A stretch of 59,418 bases of DNA from Desulfuromusa sp. Its GTDB lineage: Bacteria; Desulfobacterota; Desulfuromonadia; Desulfuromonadales; Geopsychrobacteraceae. Positions 37,943-45,874 of this stretch are shown here, in pieces (within the stretch, counting starts at the first letter, position 1; each line of letters begins with the position of its first letter). The stretch is from positions 1-59,418 of the forward strand of contig JAKIUD010000013.1 of the NCBI GenBank assembly GCA_021647765.1, written 5' to 3'. The position numbers and the translations under genes are program-made. The notes below the pieces were generated by a model that saw nothing but the letters and a program-made list of their open reading frames with translations, was not told the origin of the DNA and made no database searches.

Positions 37943-38233
37943 ATGAAAATCAGCCAAAAAGATGTTGAACACGTGGCTCGGCTAGCCCGGTTGACTGTTG
38001 CACCGGAAGAATTGAACACTCTGACTGGGCAGATGGATGCGATTCTCGGTTATGTCGATAAGCTGAATGAACTGGATACTGATGGAATTGAACCGATGGC
38101 GCATGCTGTGCCGATATCTAATGCATTTCGCGAAGATGAGATCCGCCCCGCTATCGGTATTGAGCGGGCATTGCAAAATGCGCCTGTGGCTGAAGACGGG
38201 TGTTTTAAGGTTCCTAAGATTATCGAGTCATGA
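37943..38233 (+). CDS. gatC: Asp-tRNA(Asn)/Glu-tRNA(Gln) amidotransferase subunit C
   Basis: Small 96-residue stabilising subunit of the GatCAB amidotransferase. ATG 37943 has AAGGA six bases upstream. Typical features: ISQKDVEHVARLARLTVAPEE, QMDAILGYVDKLNELDTDGIEPMAH and FKVPKIIES at the end. gatA begins 175 bases downstream after a palindromic repeat, so coupling with gatA is looser than usual. Confidence 0.96.
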   Translation: MKISQKDVEHVARLARLTVAPEELNTLTGQMDAILGYVDKLNELDTDGIEPMAHAVPISNAFREDEIRPAIGIERALQNAPVAEDGCFKVPKIIES

Positions 38234-38339
38234 TGGCGTTAGTTTAAGCAATTTCAGGACAATCGGGGACTGAATTTATATTCTGTCTCCCGATTTGTCC
38301 GGGGACAGACCGAAGCCAAGTCCCCTATCTAGCCGTCCT
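38233..38339. repeat. palindromic repeat family, copy E (partial)
   Basis: Begins at the gatC stop codon with ATGGCGTTAGTTTAAGCA, which matches the family terminal repeat. It continues with short GGGGAC / GTCCCC blocks but lacks the middle part of the full element. It abuts a perfect hairpin at 38340. Confidence 0.65.
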
Positions 38340-38376
38340 ATTCGGGGGACATGTATCGAGTACATGTCCCCCGAAT
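38340..38376. repeat. perfect 16-bp hairpin between gatC and gatA
   Basis: The arms are 38340-38355 and 38361-38376, core GGGGGACATGTA, with a five-base loop TCGAG. There is no T tract. A degenerate relative lies before gatB at 40024-40056, so it is a repeat and not a gene-specific site. It stands 33 bases upstream of the gatA start and could influence translation or mRNA stability. Confidence 0.75.
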
Positions 38377-38408
38377 ACTCACTTCCCACTGGTAGTTTTG
38401 GAGTATTT

Positions 38409-39866
38409 ATGACGTTTCATGATTTAACAATTCAAGAAATTCACCAGAAACTGAGATCGGGAGAACTGACCTCGGTCAAGTTAACTCAGGATTGCCTGGA
38501 GCGAATCAAGGCAACAGACGGCAGGTTAAATGCCTTTATTACCGTTTGTGAGGATGAAGCCCTGACTGCGGCGGCAGTTGCTGATCAACAGCTTGCTGCG
38601 GGACACGAAAAATTGTTGACTGGGATTCCGGTCGCGGTGAAAGATATTTTTAATACTCTTGATGTTCGAACCACTTGTGCTTCAAAAATTCTCGATAACT
38701 ATGTCTCTCCCTATGATGCAACGACTGTTACCAAATTGCGGGAACAGGGGGCGGTTATTGTCGGAAAATTGAATATGGATGAGTTTGCCATGGGAAGTTC
38801 CGGTGAGAACAGCGCTGCCGGAGTGGTTCATAACCCCTGGGATACCGAACGGGTTCCAGGTGGATCCTCCAGCGGGAGCGCTGCTGCGGTTGCCGCTGGA
38901 CAAGTGGTGGCGACTCTGGGAACCGATACCGGTGGTTCGGTACGACAACCGGCATCTCACTGCGGAGTTGTCGGATTCAAACCGACCTATGGTCGAGTTT
39001 CCCGTTACGGTGTGGTTGCATTTGCTTCGTCTTTGGATCAGGTTGGCCCGATAGCAGGTAATGTTGAGGATTGTGCCTTAATGCTCGGGGTGATTGCCGG
39101 TTATGATCCTGCTGATTCGACTTCAGTTGATTGTCCGGTTCCCGATTATTTGAAAAACTTGAAAACGGGGGTTGCCGGGAAAAAAATCGGGCTGCCGAAA
39201 GAGTATTTTATTGCTGGACTCGATCCTGATATCAAAAAGGCGGTAGACGCTGCCATTGCAACCTATCGTAAGTTGGGTGCCGAGATTATAGAAGTGAGCC
39301 TTCCCCACACCGATTATTCGGTTGCTTGTTATTACCTGATTGCCATGGCGGAAGCCTCAAGTAATCTGGCACGTTATGATGGTGTCCGTTTCGGCATGCG
39401 TCAAGATACTGGTGAAGGTTTGATCGGGATGTATCAGCAGACTCGGACTGCCGGTTTTGGTGATGAAGTAAAGCGCCGGATTATGTTGGGAACCTACGCC
39501 CTTTCTTCCGGTTATTATGACGCTTATTATTTGAAAGCGCAGAAAGTACGAACTCTGATTCGAGAAGATTTTCGGACTGTTTTCGAACAGGTTGATCTGC
39601 TGCTAACCCCGGTGGCGCCCACTCCGGCATTCAAGATTGGTAAAATGGTTGATGATCCTCTGCAGATGTATTTGTCCGATATCTTCACCATTCCGACAAA
39701 TTTAGCAGGAACCTGCGCGATGAGCCTCCCCTGTGGTTTCAGCGGGGAAGGATTGCCGATTGGTCTGCAACTGATTGGAAAACCGTTTGCCGAAGCCGAA
39801 ATTCTTCAGGCTGCTTATGCGTTTGAGCAGGCGACTGACTGGAGTGATCGGGCACCGGGACTGTAA
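38409..39866 (+). CDS. gatA: Asp-tRNA(Asn)/Glu-tRNA(Gln) amidotransferase subunit A
   Basis: Glutaminase/amidase subunit that generates ammonia for tRNA-bound Glu or Asp. 485 residues from ATG 38409 (MTFHDLTIQEIHQKL), preceded by GGAG; the frame is open back to 38295 but that part is repeat DNA. The amidase-signature triad is visible: Lys in GIPVAVKDIF (about residue 80), cis-Ser in GGSSSGSAAAVAAG and the nucleophile Ser in GTDTGGSVRQPAS. The C-terminal GLQLIGKPFAE is typical. Confidence 0.97.
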   Translation: MTFHDLTIQEIHQKLRSGELTSVKLTQDCLERIKATDGRLNAFITVCEDEALTAAAVADQQLAAGHEKLLTGIPVAVKDIFNTLDVRTTCASKILDNYVSPYDATTVTKLREQGAVIVGKLNMDEFAMGSSGENSAAGVVHNPWDTERVPGGSSSGSAAAVAAGQVVATLGTDTGGSVRQPASHCGVVGFKPTYGRVSRYGVVAFASSLDQVGPIAGNVEDCALMLGVIAGYDPADSTSVDCPVPDYLKNLKTGVAGKKIGLPKEYFIAGLDPDIKKAVDAAIATYRKLGAEIIEVSLPHTDYSVACYYLIAMAEASSNLARYDGVRFGMRQDTGEGLIGMYQQTRTAGFGDEVKRRIMLGTYALSSGYYDAYYLKAQKVRTLIREDFRTVFEQVDLLLTPVAPTPAFKIGKMVDDPLQMYLSDIFTIPTNLAGTCAMSLPCGFSGEGLPIGLQLIGKPFAEAEILQAAYAFEQATDWSDRAPGL

Positions 39867-39867
39867 A

Positions 39868-40026
39868 TGTCCAGCAAAACCGGGACTGTCCCCAGCATCA
39901 TCGGGGGCTGTCCCAGGCTTTTGCGGTGTGAACCACAGCAATTCTTCGTGGATCATAAACTTGGGACAGCCCCCAATGGGTCTGGGGGCAGTCCCAAGTT
40001 TACTGCAATAATGGTCTAACGCCATT
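39868..40026. repeat. palindromic repeat family, copy D
   Basis: Same orientation as copy A and very close in sequence: AGCAAAACCGGGACTGTCCCC, TCGGGGGCTGTCCCAGGCTTTTGCGG (in pieces), ACTTGGGACAGCCCCC and CAGTCCCAAGTTTACTGC. The right terminal repeat GTCTAACGCCATT ends at 40026; the left end is cut at the gatA stop. Confidence 0.85.
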
Positions 40027-40056
40027 CGGGACATGGACTCGTTACATGTCCCCGGA
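40024..40056. repeat. degenerate copy of the gatC-gatA hairpin
   Basis: ATTCGGGACATGG and TACATGTCCCCGGAT form an imperfect stem related to the hairpin at 38340-38376. It lies 32 bases upstream of the gatB start. Confidence 0.55.
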
Positions 40057-40087
40057 TTACTACTTAAAATTCAAACAGGATTTAAAA

Positions 40088-41524
40088 ATGAATTCACGAT
40101 ATGAAGTTGTCATTGGCTTGGAAGTTCACGTTCAACTGACAACCAAAACAAAAATCTTCTGTGGCTGTTCAACTGAATTCGGGCAACCTACCAACAGTCA
40201 GACTTGTCCAGTTTGTCTGGGTCTGCCAGGTGCTCTGCCGGTGCTTAATCGACAGGTGGTTGAGGATGCGATCAAAGCGGGGCTGGCAACCAATTGCCAG
40301 ATTGCGCCCCACTCAATTTTTGCCCGGAAAAACTATTTTTATCCTGATTTGCCGAAGGGTTATCAAATCTCCCAGTTTGAATTGCCGATTTGTGAGCATG
40401 GCTGGATGGATATCGAAACCGAAGGACTGGGTAAAAAAAGGGTTGGAATTACCCGTATCCACATGGAAGAGGATGCCGGAAAACTGCTGCACAATGACGG
40501 TAACAGCTCAGCGGTTGATTTGAATAGAGCCTGCACACCATTGTTAGAAGTCGTTTCTGAGCCCGATATGCGCAGTTCTGATGAGGCGATTTCCTACCTC
40601 AAACAGTTGCATCAGATTGTCGTTTATCTGGGTATTTGTGATGGTAATCTGGAAGAGGGTTCCTTTCGCTGTGATGCCAATGTATCAATTCGTCCCTGGG
40701 GGCAGAAGGAATTGGGAACTCGCTCTGAACTGAAAAATCTCAACTCTTTTCGTTTTATCAAACAGGCGATTGAATACGAGGTGGAACGGCAGATTGATGT
40801 GGTTGATGAGGGGGGTCAGGTCGTTCAGGAAACCCGCTTATTTGATCCGGATGCCGGGGTTTCCCGTTCTATGCGCAGCAAGGAAGAAGCTCACGACTAT
40901 CGTTATTTCCCTGATCCTGATTTGTTACCGTTAGATGTCTCTGAAGATTGGATCAAACGTGTTCGTGACAGTTTGCCGGAATTACCGCAGGTCAAAATAC
41001 TGCGCTATCAAAACAGCATGGGACTGCCCACTTATGCTGCAGAAGTTCTTGCTGCAGAGCGTCCACTGGCTGAATATTTTGAGGCATTGGTCAATCACTA
41101 TGATAAGCCGAAGCTCTGTTCCAATTGGGTGATGGGTGAAGTTCTTGGAGCCCTCAAGGACAACCAAATGGAGGTTGTTGATTGTCCGGTGTCGCCGGAA
41201 TTGCTGGCTGGAATCCTCCTGCGGATCGATGACAACACCATCTCTGGAAAAATTGCCAAGATGGTTTTTGAGGAGATCTGGCGGAGCGGAAAAACGGCAG
41301 ATCAAGTCATTGAAGAAAAGGGTTTGAAGCAAGTGACCGATATTGGGGCGATCGAAGCGATTGTTGATGAGGTGATTGCCGCAAATCCATCTCCGGTTGC
41401 TGAGTATCAAGCTGGCAAAGAGAAGCTGATGAGCTTTTTTGTCGGTCAAGTGATGAAGGCGAGTAAGGGGAAAGCGAACCCGGGCATGGCAAATCAATTA
41501 TTGAAAAAGAAACTGTCGGCATAA
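40088..41524 (+). CDS. gatB: Asp-tRNA(Asn)/Glu-tRNA(Gln) amidotransferase subunit B
   Basis: tRNA-binding kinase/transamidase subunit that activates the misacylated Glu or Asp and transfers ammonia. 478 residues from ATG 40088, with CAGGA seven bases upstream; the longer frame to 40046 is repeat-derived. Motifs: YEVVIGLEVHVQL, zinc-ligand cysteines FCGCSTEFG and CPVCLGLPG, NYFYPDLPKGYQISQ and DYRYFPDPDLLP. The C-terminal YqeY-like tail ends KGKANPGMANQLLKKKL. The gatCAB set implies that Asn-tRNA or Gln-tRNA is made by amidation in this organism. Confidence 0.97.
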   Translation: MNSRYEVVIGLEVHVQLTTKTKIFCGCSTEFGQPTNSQTCPVCLGLPGALPVLNRQVVEDAIKAGLATNCQIAPHSIFARKNYFYPDLPKGYQISQFELPICEHGWMDIETEGLGKKRVGITRIHMEEDAGKLLHNDGNSSAVDLNRACTPLLEVVSEPDMRSSDEAISYLKQLHQIVVYLGICDGNLEEGSFRCDANVSIRPWGQKELGTRSELKNLNSFRFIKQAIEYEVERQIDVVDEGGQVVQETRLFDPDAGVSRSMRSKEEAHDYRYFPDPDLLPLDVSEDWIKRVRDSLPELPQVKILRYQNSMGLPTYAAEVLAAERPLAEYFEALVNHYDKPKLCSNWVMGEVLGALKDNQMEVVDCPVSPELLAGILLRIDDNTISGKIAKMVFEEIWRSGKTADQVIEEKGLKQVTDIGAIEAIVDEVIAANPSPVAEYQAGKEKLMSFFVGQVMKASKGKANPGMANQLLKKKLSA

Positions 41525-41542
41525 CGTCATTGTGGTTTGTCT

Positions 41543-41583
41543 GTGGGGGCGCGGCAAGTAGCGCCCCTACAAAATTCAATTTT
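41543..41583. repeat. REP-like hairpin between gatB and mtnA
   Basis: GTGGGGGCGC (41543-41552) pairs with GCGCCCCTAC (41561-41570), one G-U. It is followed by the small palindrome AAAATTCAATTTT (41571-41583). The GGGGCG / CGCCCCTAC core matches the palindrome inside the REP-type transposase gene at 59015-59084, pointing to mobilisation by such an enzyme. Confidence 0.6.
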
Positions 41584-41604
41584 GTCTCCGTTGGAGTTAA
41601 GGAA

Positions 41605-42672
41605 ATGTCAACTTGTCCTATCGATAGCCGGGCTATCCGACCCATTCGTTTTGTTGCCGGACAATGCCATATGCTTGACCAGCGTCTGCTTCCTGCAGAA
41701 GAGGTATGGCATACCTATGCAACCTATCAGGAAATTGCCAGAGCAATCAGCACGATGGTCGTACGTGGTGCCCCGGCAATCGGGGTTGCTGCCGCGATTG
41801 GCGCCTGGTTTGGCGCCCGTGATATTGAAACGGAGTCGAGCTGGGAGTTTTATCAAGAGTTCGAAAAAGTTTGTGCGGTTCTGGTCGCAACTCGACCCAC
41901 TGCGGTTAATCTTTCCTGGGCTCTGGAGCGGATGAAACATTTTGCCCAATCCAATCTTGATCGCAGTATTCTTGAGCTGAAAATCGGTCTGGAATTTGAG
42001 GCTTTGGCGATTACCCAGGAAGATGAAAAAGCCAATCAAAAACTGGGGCAACATGGTGAACCCCTGCTGGCTGATGGGGCTCGGGTACTGACTCACTGTA
42101 ATGCCGGAGCATTGGCGACCGCTGGCTACGGAACGGCTCTTGGAGTGATTCGGGCGGCGGTGGAAGCGGGTAAAAAAATCTCGGTTATTGCCGATGAAAC
42201 CCGTCCAATTTTGCAAGGGGCACGACTGACCGCTTGGGAATTGCAGAAGGATAATATCCCTGTGACTTTGATCTGTGACAATATGGCTGGTTACCTGATG
42301 AGTCTCGGTGAGGTCGACTGCGTTATTGTCGGGGCGGATCGGATTGCAGCCAATGGGGATGTTGCGAACAAGATAGGAACCTATACTGTCGCGGTTCTGG
42401 CTAAAGAACATAATATCCCTTTTTATGTGGCCGCTCCGGTTTCAACTATTGATTTAAGTTTGGATGCTGGTTCGCAGATTCCGATTGAAGAACGGGATGG
42501 GCGGGAAATTACCCACCTCAAAGACCTGCAATTGGCTCCAGAGGGGATCAGTGTCCGCAACCCGGCGTTTGATATCACTCCGCATTGTCTCGTTACAGCA
42601 ATTATTACGGAACATGGCATCGTCAACGGGGATTATCTAGCCGGATTAAAGCGGATAGTCAAACAACACTAA
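41605..42672 (+). CDS. mtnA: S-methyl-5-thioribose-1-phosphate isomerase
   Basis: Methionine salvage enzyme converting methylthioribose-1-phosphate to methylthioribulose-1-phosphate. 355 residues from ATG 41605, which follows GGAGTTAAGGAA; upstream in-frame sequence is REP DNA. Signatures: VRGAPAIGVAAAIG (about residue 55), the catalytic cysteine region THCNAGALATAGYGTALG (about 160) and the Asp region VGADRIAANGDVANKIGTY (about 240). These residues separate MtnA from eIF2B-like relatives. No other salvage gene is nearby. glnE starts 10 bases after it. Confidence 0.96.
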   Translation: MSTCPIDSRAIRPIRFVAGQCHMLDQRLLPAEEVWHTYATYQEIARAISTMVVRGAPAIGVAAAIGAWFGARDIETESSWEFYQEFEKVCAVLVATRPTAVNLSWALERMKHFAQSNLDRSILELKIGLEFEALAITQEDEKANQKLGQHGEPLLADGARVLTHCNAGALATAGYGTALGVIRAAVEAGKKISVIADETRPILQGARLTAWELQKDNIPVTLICDNMAGYLMSLGEVDCVIVGADRIAANGDVANKIGTYTVAVLAKEHNIPFYVAAPVSTIDLSLDAGSQIPIEERDGREITHLKDLQLAPEGISVRNPAFDITPHCLVTAIITEHGIVNGDYLAGLKRIVKQH

Positions 42673-42682
42673 AAGGTTTTGC

Positions 42683-45600
42683 ATGTTCCTGGAACAACAA
42701 GAGATAAAAGCAAAATTGACTCTATTGGGCATTGATGAAGAATCTCTGGTCGCCTGGCTCGATAGTTTTGCTTTTCTTGATGGGGAAAAAGCAAAAACCA
42801 ATCTAAAGTTGATAGACGAACAGCTACAAGATAAAAATCTACTCTCCGAAATTTTATCCCAGGCCTTTACAGCGGCCGATCCAGACTCTGCTCTTAATTT
42901 TCTGGAACGACTTTTTGATGTTGTTCCTATTGATCAATTAGCAACGGTTCTGACCCATCCTGCCCGGCGACAGCAGTTATTGACGGTTCTTGGTGGATCC
43001 TCTTTCCTTGGTGGAATTCTCTGCCGCAACAAGTCATATTTTAAACGACTGTTTATCGACTCTGCAATTGATCATTCTCACAGTGAGACAGAGATGTTGG
43101 ATGATTTACGGGGATCAATTGCAGACAGTGCGGATTTTTTTGAACTCAAGAAAGGTTTGCGGAGTTATAAAGCTACGCAGATTTTGCGCATCGGAAGCCG
43201 TGATCTTTGTGGTCTGGCTTCTCTTACTGAAGTGATGGAGGAACTCTCTGGTCTGGCAGCGGTGTGCTTACAACGTGCCTATGAACTTTGTCGTTTGCAG
43301 CTGGAGAAAGAATACGGGCAACCACTGCAAATCAATGATGAAGGGGAGGCTCAAGTTGCAACAATGACGATTCTGGGGATGGGAAAGCTTGGTGGGTATG
43401 AACTGAATTTCTCTTCCGATATTGATCTGATCTATTGCTATTCATCCACTTCTGGCGAGACAACCGGTGGAATACGTAAGGAAAAAATCAGTCTGCACCG
43501 TTATTTTATCAAATTGGCGGAGTTGGTCACCAGAGCACTACATCAGGTGACGGAAGATGGTTTTGTGTTCCGGGTCGACACTGGATTGCGTCCTGATGGT
43601 AATAATGGTGATTTGGCTGTCTCTATCAATGGTGCTGAAGCTTATTATGAATCGTGGGGACAGAGCTGGGAGCGGGCGGCATTACTTAAGGCTCGACCGG
43701 TGGCCGGGGACATTGCTTTGGGTGAGGAGTTATTAAAACGGCTCAAGCCATTTATTTATCGGCGATACCTCGATTTCGGCATGGTTGAGGATATCAAGCT
43801 GATGAAGCAGAAAATCAACACCAGTCTCAGTCGTAAGAAGGAAGGCGAACGTAATCTCAAGTTGGGACGGGGCGGAATTCGGGAGATCGAGTTTTTTATT
43901 CAAACGCAGCAGCTTGTCAATGGAGGAACGAGACCACAGTTGCGGCAGCGGAATTCGCTAAAAATGTTGCAATTATTGCAGGTGGAAAAGTTGATCACGG
44001 CAGATGACCAGTTGTCTCTGAGCAACGCTTATCTATTTTTAAGGATGGTTGAGCATCGTATTCAGATGGTGCAGGAGCAACAGACTCATTCTTTGCCACA
44101 GGATCAGTCCAGCCTTGAATGTCTTGCACGGCGTTGTAATTTTTCCAGTTATGAGGAATTTAATTCTGAACTTGAACAGCATCGCCAGCGGGTGAATCGT
44201 ATCTTCAAGGATCTATTCCATTCAGCAGATGAAGATGAATCGGAGATTAGTCCTGAAGTCAATTTTATTTTCGATCCTGAATCGGATTCCGATCTGGTCA
44301 AAGATCTTCTTGAAGAGAAGGGCTTCACTAATCCAGATGCCGCTTATGACAGTTTATTGGTGTTGCGTGATGGGGATCCTAATAAGCGTTTAACCCGGCG
44401 AGGACGGCGTTGCCTGGAACGTCTGGCTCCGTTGCTGATGGGGGAATTGCTTGATTCACCAAATCCAGATCAGGCACTGAATAATCTGGAAGCTTTTTTG
44501 CGTGCAATTCGCGCGAGCAGCTCTTTCTTCTCCCTGTTGGTGGAGAATCCGGCAATTGTTAAATTATTGATTGCCCTGTTTGGTTCCAGTCAGCTCCTTT
44601 CGCGGATTTTTATCCAGAGGCCTGAACTATTGGATACAATGGTTTCTCGTTCTTATGCTGTTGCCTCTAAAGATCGCAGCCAGTTGCAAGCCGATCTTGC
44701 TGAGCAAATGAATTTGGCAGAAGACTACGAATTGCAATTGGATGGCTTGCGTCGTTTTCGCAATGAGGAATTTTTGCGTATTGCTCTCAATGATCTGCAT
44801 GGACAGATGACGCAAGGGGAAGGGGCAAGACAACTTTCCTGGCTTGCTGAGGTCTGTTTGGATCAGGCATGTAAAATGGCGCGGCAGGAACTGGTCGCCC
44901 GGTTTGGAGTCCCTTTCTCAGTTGGAATAGACGGGCAGGAGCAGGAGACCGCTTTTGCTATCATCGCGATGGGAAAGCTCGGTGGACTTGAACTGAACTA
45001 TCACTCAGACCTGGATATTATTTTTATTTATGATCAGGAGGGAGAAACCCGGGCAGTTGCGGAAACTGATTCCAGGCGCTTCAAGCAGATCAGTAACCGT
45101 GAGTACTTTGCCAAGTTGGCTCAGCGGATCATCACGATCCTTACCCTGGTGACCCGTGAAGGTGCAGTTTATGCAATTGATACCCGGCTGCGACCATCGG
45201 GGAATCAGGGATCATTAGTGACCAGCCTGGCTGCGTTTAAGCGCTATCATCATGAATCAGCACAACCTTGGGAACGGCAGGCTATGACCAAGGCACGGGC
45301 GATATGTGGCTCAACAGAGTTTCTTTCCCAGCTACAACAACTCATCTGCAGATTAACTTTTGAGCGCCCCGTGCCAGAAAATTTACAAGCAGAAATTTAT
45401 CGCCTACGCCGCCGGATGGAGCAGGAAAATGCTCAGGAACGTGAGGATCATTTTAATATCAAGACCGGTCGTGGTGGGATGGTCGATGTTGAATTTATTG
45501 CCCAATATCTACAATTGTTGCATGCTGGCAGGTTTAAATCTTTACGGATCCAGAACACCGTAAATTTACTTCAAACTTTGGCGAAAAATGGTATTCTCCC

Positions 45601-45874
45601 ACAGGATGATGCCGATCTATTGATAAATGGCTATAAATTTCTGCGCCGGTTGGAAAATAAATTGAGACTTTTGTATGATCAGTCGATGAACGAGCTATCT
45701 GCCCGCAATAAGGGTTTCAGAAGGGCGGCTCGTAGTCTTGGCTATCCAGGTACAGCGCGACAATCGGAACATGATTTTCTTGAAGAATACCAGTTGATTA
45801 CGGAAGGGATCCGTGATCTTCTTGACAAATATCTTAAACCGGATACGGTTTTTGCTGGAGAGACCCTTTCATGA
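42683..45874 (+). CDS. glnE: bifunctional glutamine synthetase adenylyltransferase/deadenylase
   Basis: Sets glutamine synthetase activity by adenylylation and removal, in response to PII and glutamine. The 1063-residue length is typical or slightly long. Both nucleotidyltransferase domains are intact: N-terminal removase GMGKLGGYELNFSSDIDLIYCY (about residue 232) and C-terminal transferase AMGKLGGLELNYHSDLDIIFIYD (about 764), with GRGGIREIEFF and GRGGMVDVEFI following each. Its TGA overlaps the next ATG by four bases (ATGA). Confidence 0.96.
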   Translation: MFLEQQEIKAKLTLLGIDEESLVAWLDSFAFLDGEKAKTNLKLIDEQLQDKNLLSEILSQAFTAADPDSALNFLERLFDVVPIDQLATVLTHPARRQQLLTVLGGSSFLGGILCRNKSYFKRLFIDSAIDHSHSETEMLDDLRGSIADSADFFELKKGLRSYKATQILRIGSRDLCGLASLTEVMEELSGLAAVCLQRAYELCRLQLEKEYGQPLQINDEGEAQVATMTILGMGKLGGYELNFSSDIDLIYCYSSTSGETTGGIRKEKISLHRYFIKLAELVTRALHQVTEDGFVFRVDTGLRPDGNNGDLAVSINGAEAYYESWGQSWERAALLKARPVAGDIALGEELLKRLKPFIYRRYLDFGMVEDIKLMKQKINTSLSRKKEGERNLKLGRGGIREIEFFIQTQQLVNGGTRPQLRQRNSLKMLQLLQVEKLITADDQLSLSNAYLFLRMVEHRIQMVQEQQTHSLPQDQSSLECLARRCNFSSYEEFNSELEQHRQRVNRIFKDLFHSADEDESEISPEVNFIFDPESDSDLVKDLLEEKGFTNPDAAYDSLLVLRDGDPNKRLTRRGRRCLERLAPLLMGELLDSPNPDQALNNLEAFLRAIRASSSFFSLLVENPAIVKLLIALFGSSQLLSRIFIQRPELLDTMVSRSYAVASKDRSQLQADLAEQMNLAEDYELQLDGLRRFRNEEFLRIALNDLHGQMTQGEGARQLSWLAEVCLDQACKMARQELVARFGVPFSVGIDGQEQETAFAIIAMGKLGGLELNYHSDLDIIFIYDQEGETRAVAETDSRRFKQISNREYFAKLAQRIITILTLVTREGAVYAIDTRLRPSGNQGSLVTSLAAFKRYHHESAQPWERQAMTKARAICGSTEFLSQLQQLICRLTFERPVPENLQAEIYRLRRRMEQENAQEREDHFNIKTGRGGMVDVEFIAQYLQLLHAGRFKSLRIQNTVNLLQTLAKNGILPQDDADLLINGYKFLRRLENKLRLLYDQSMNELSARNKGFRRAARSLGYPGTARQSEHDFLEEYQLITEGIRDLLDKYLKPDTVFAGETLS

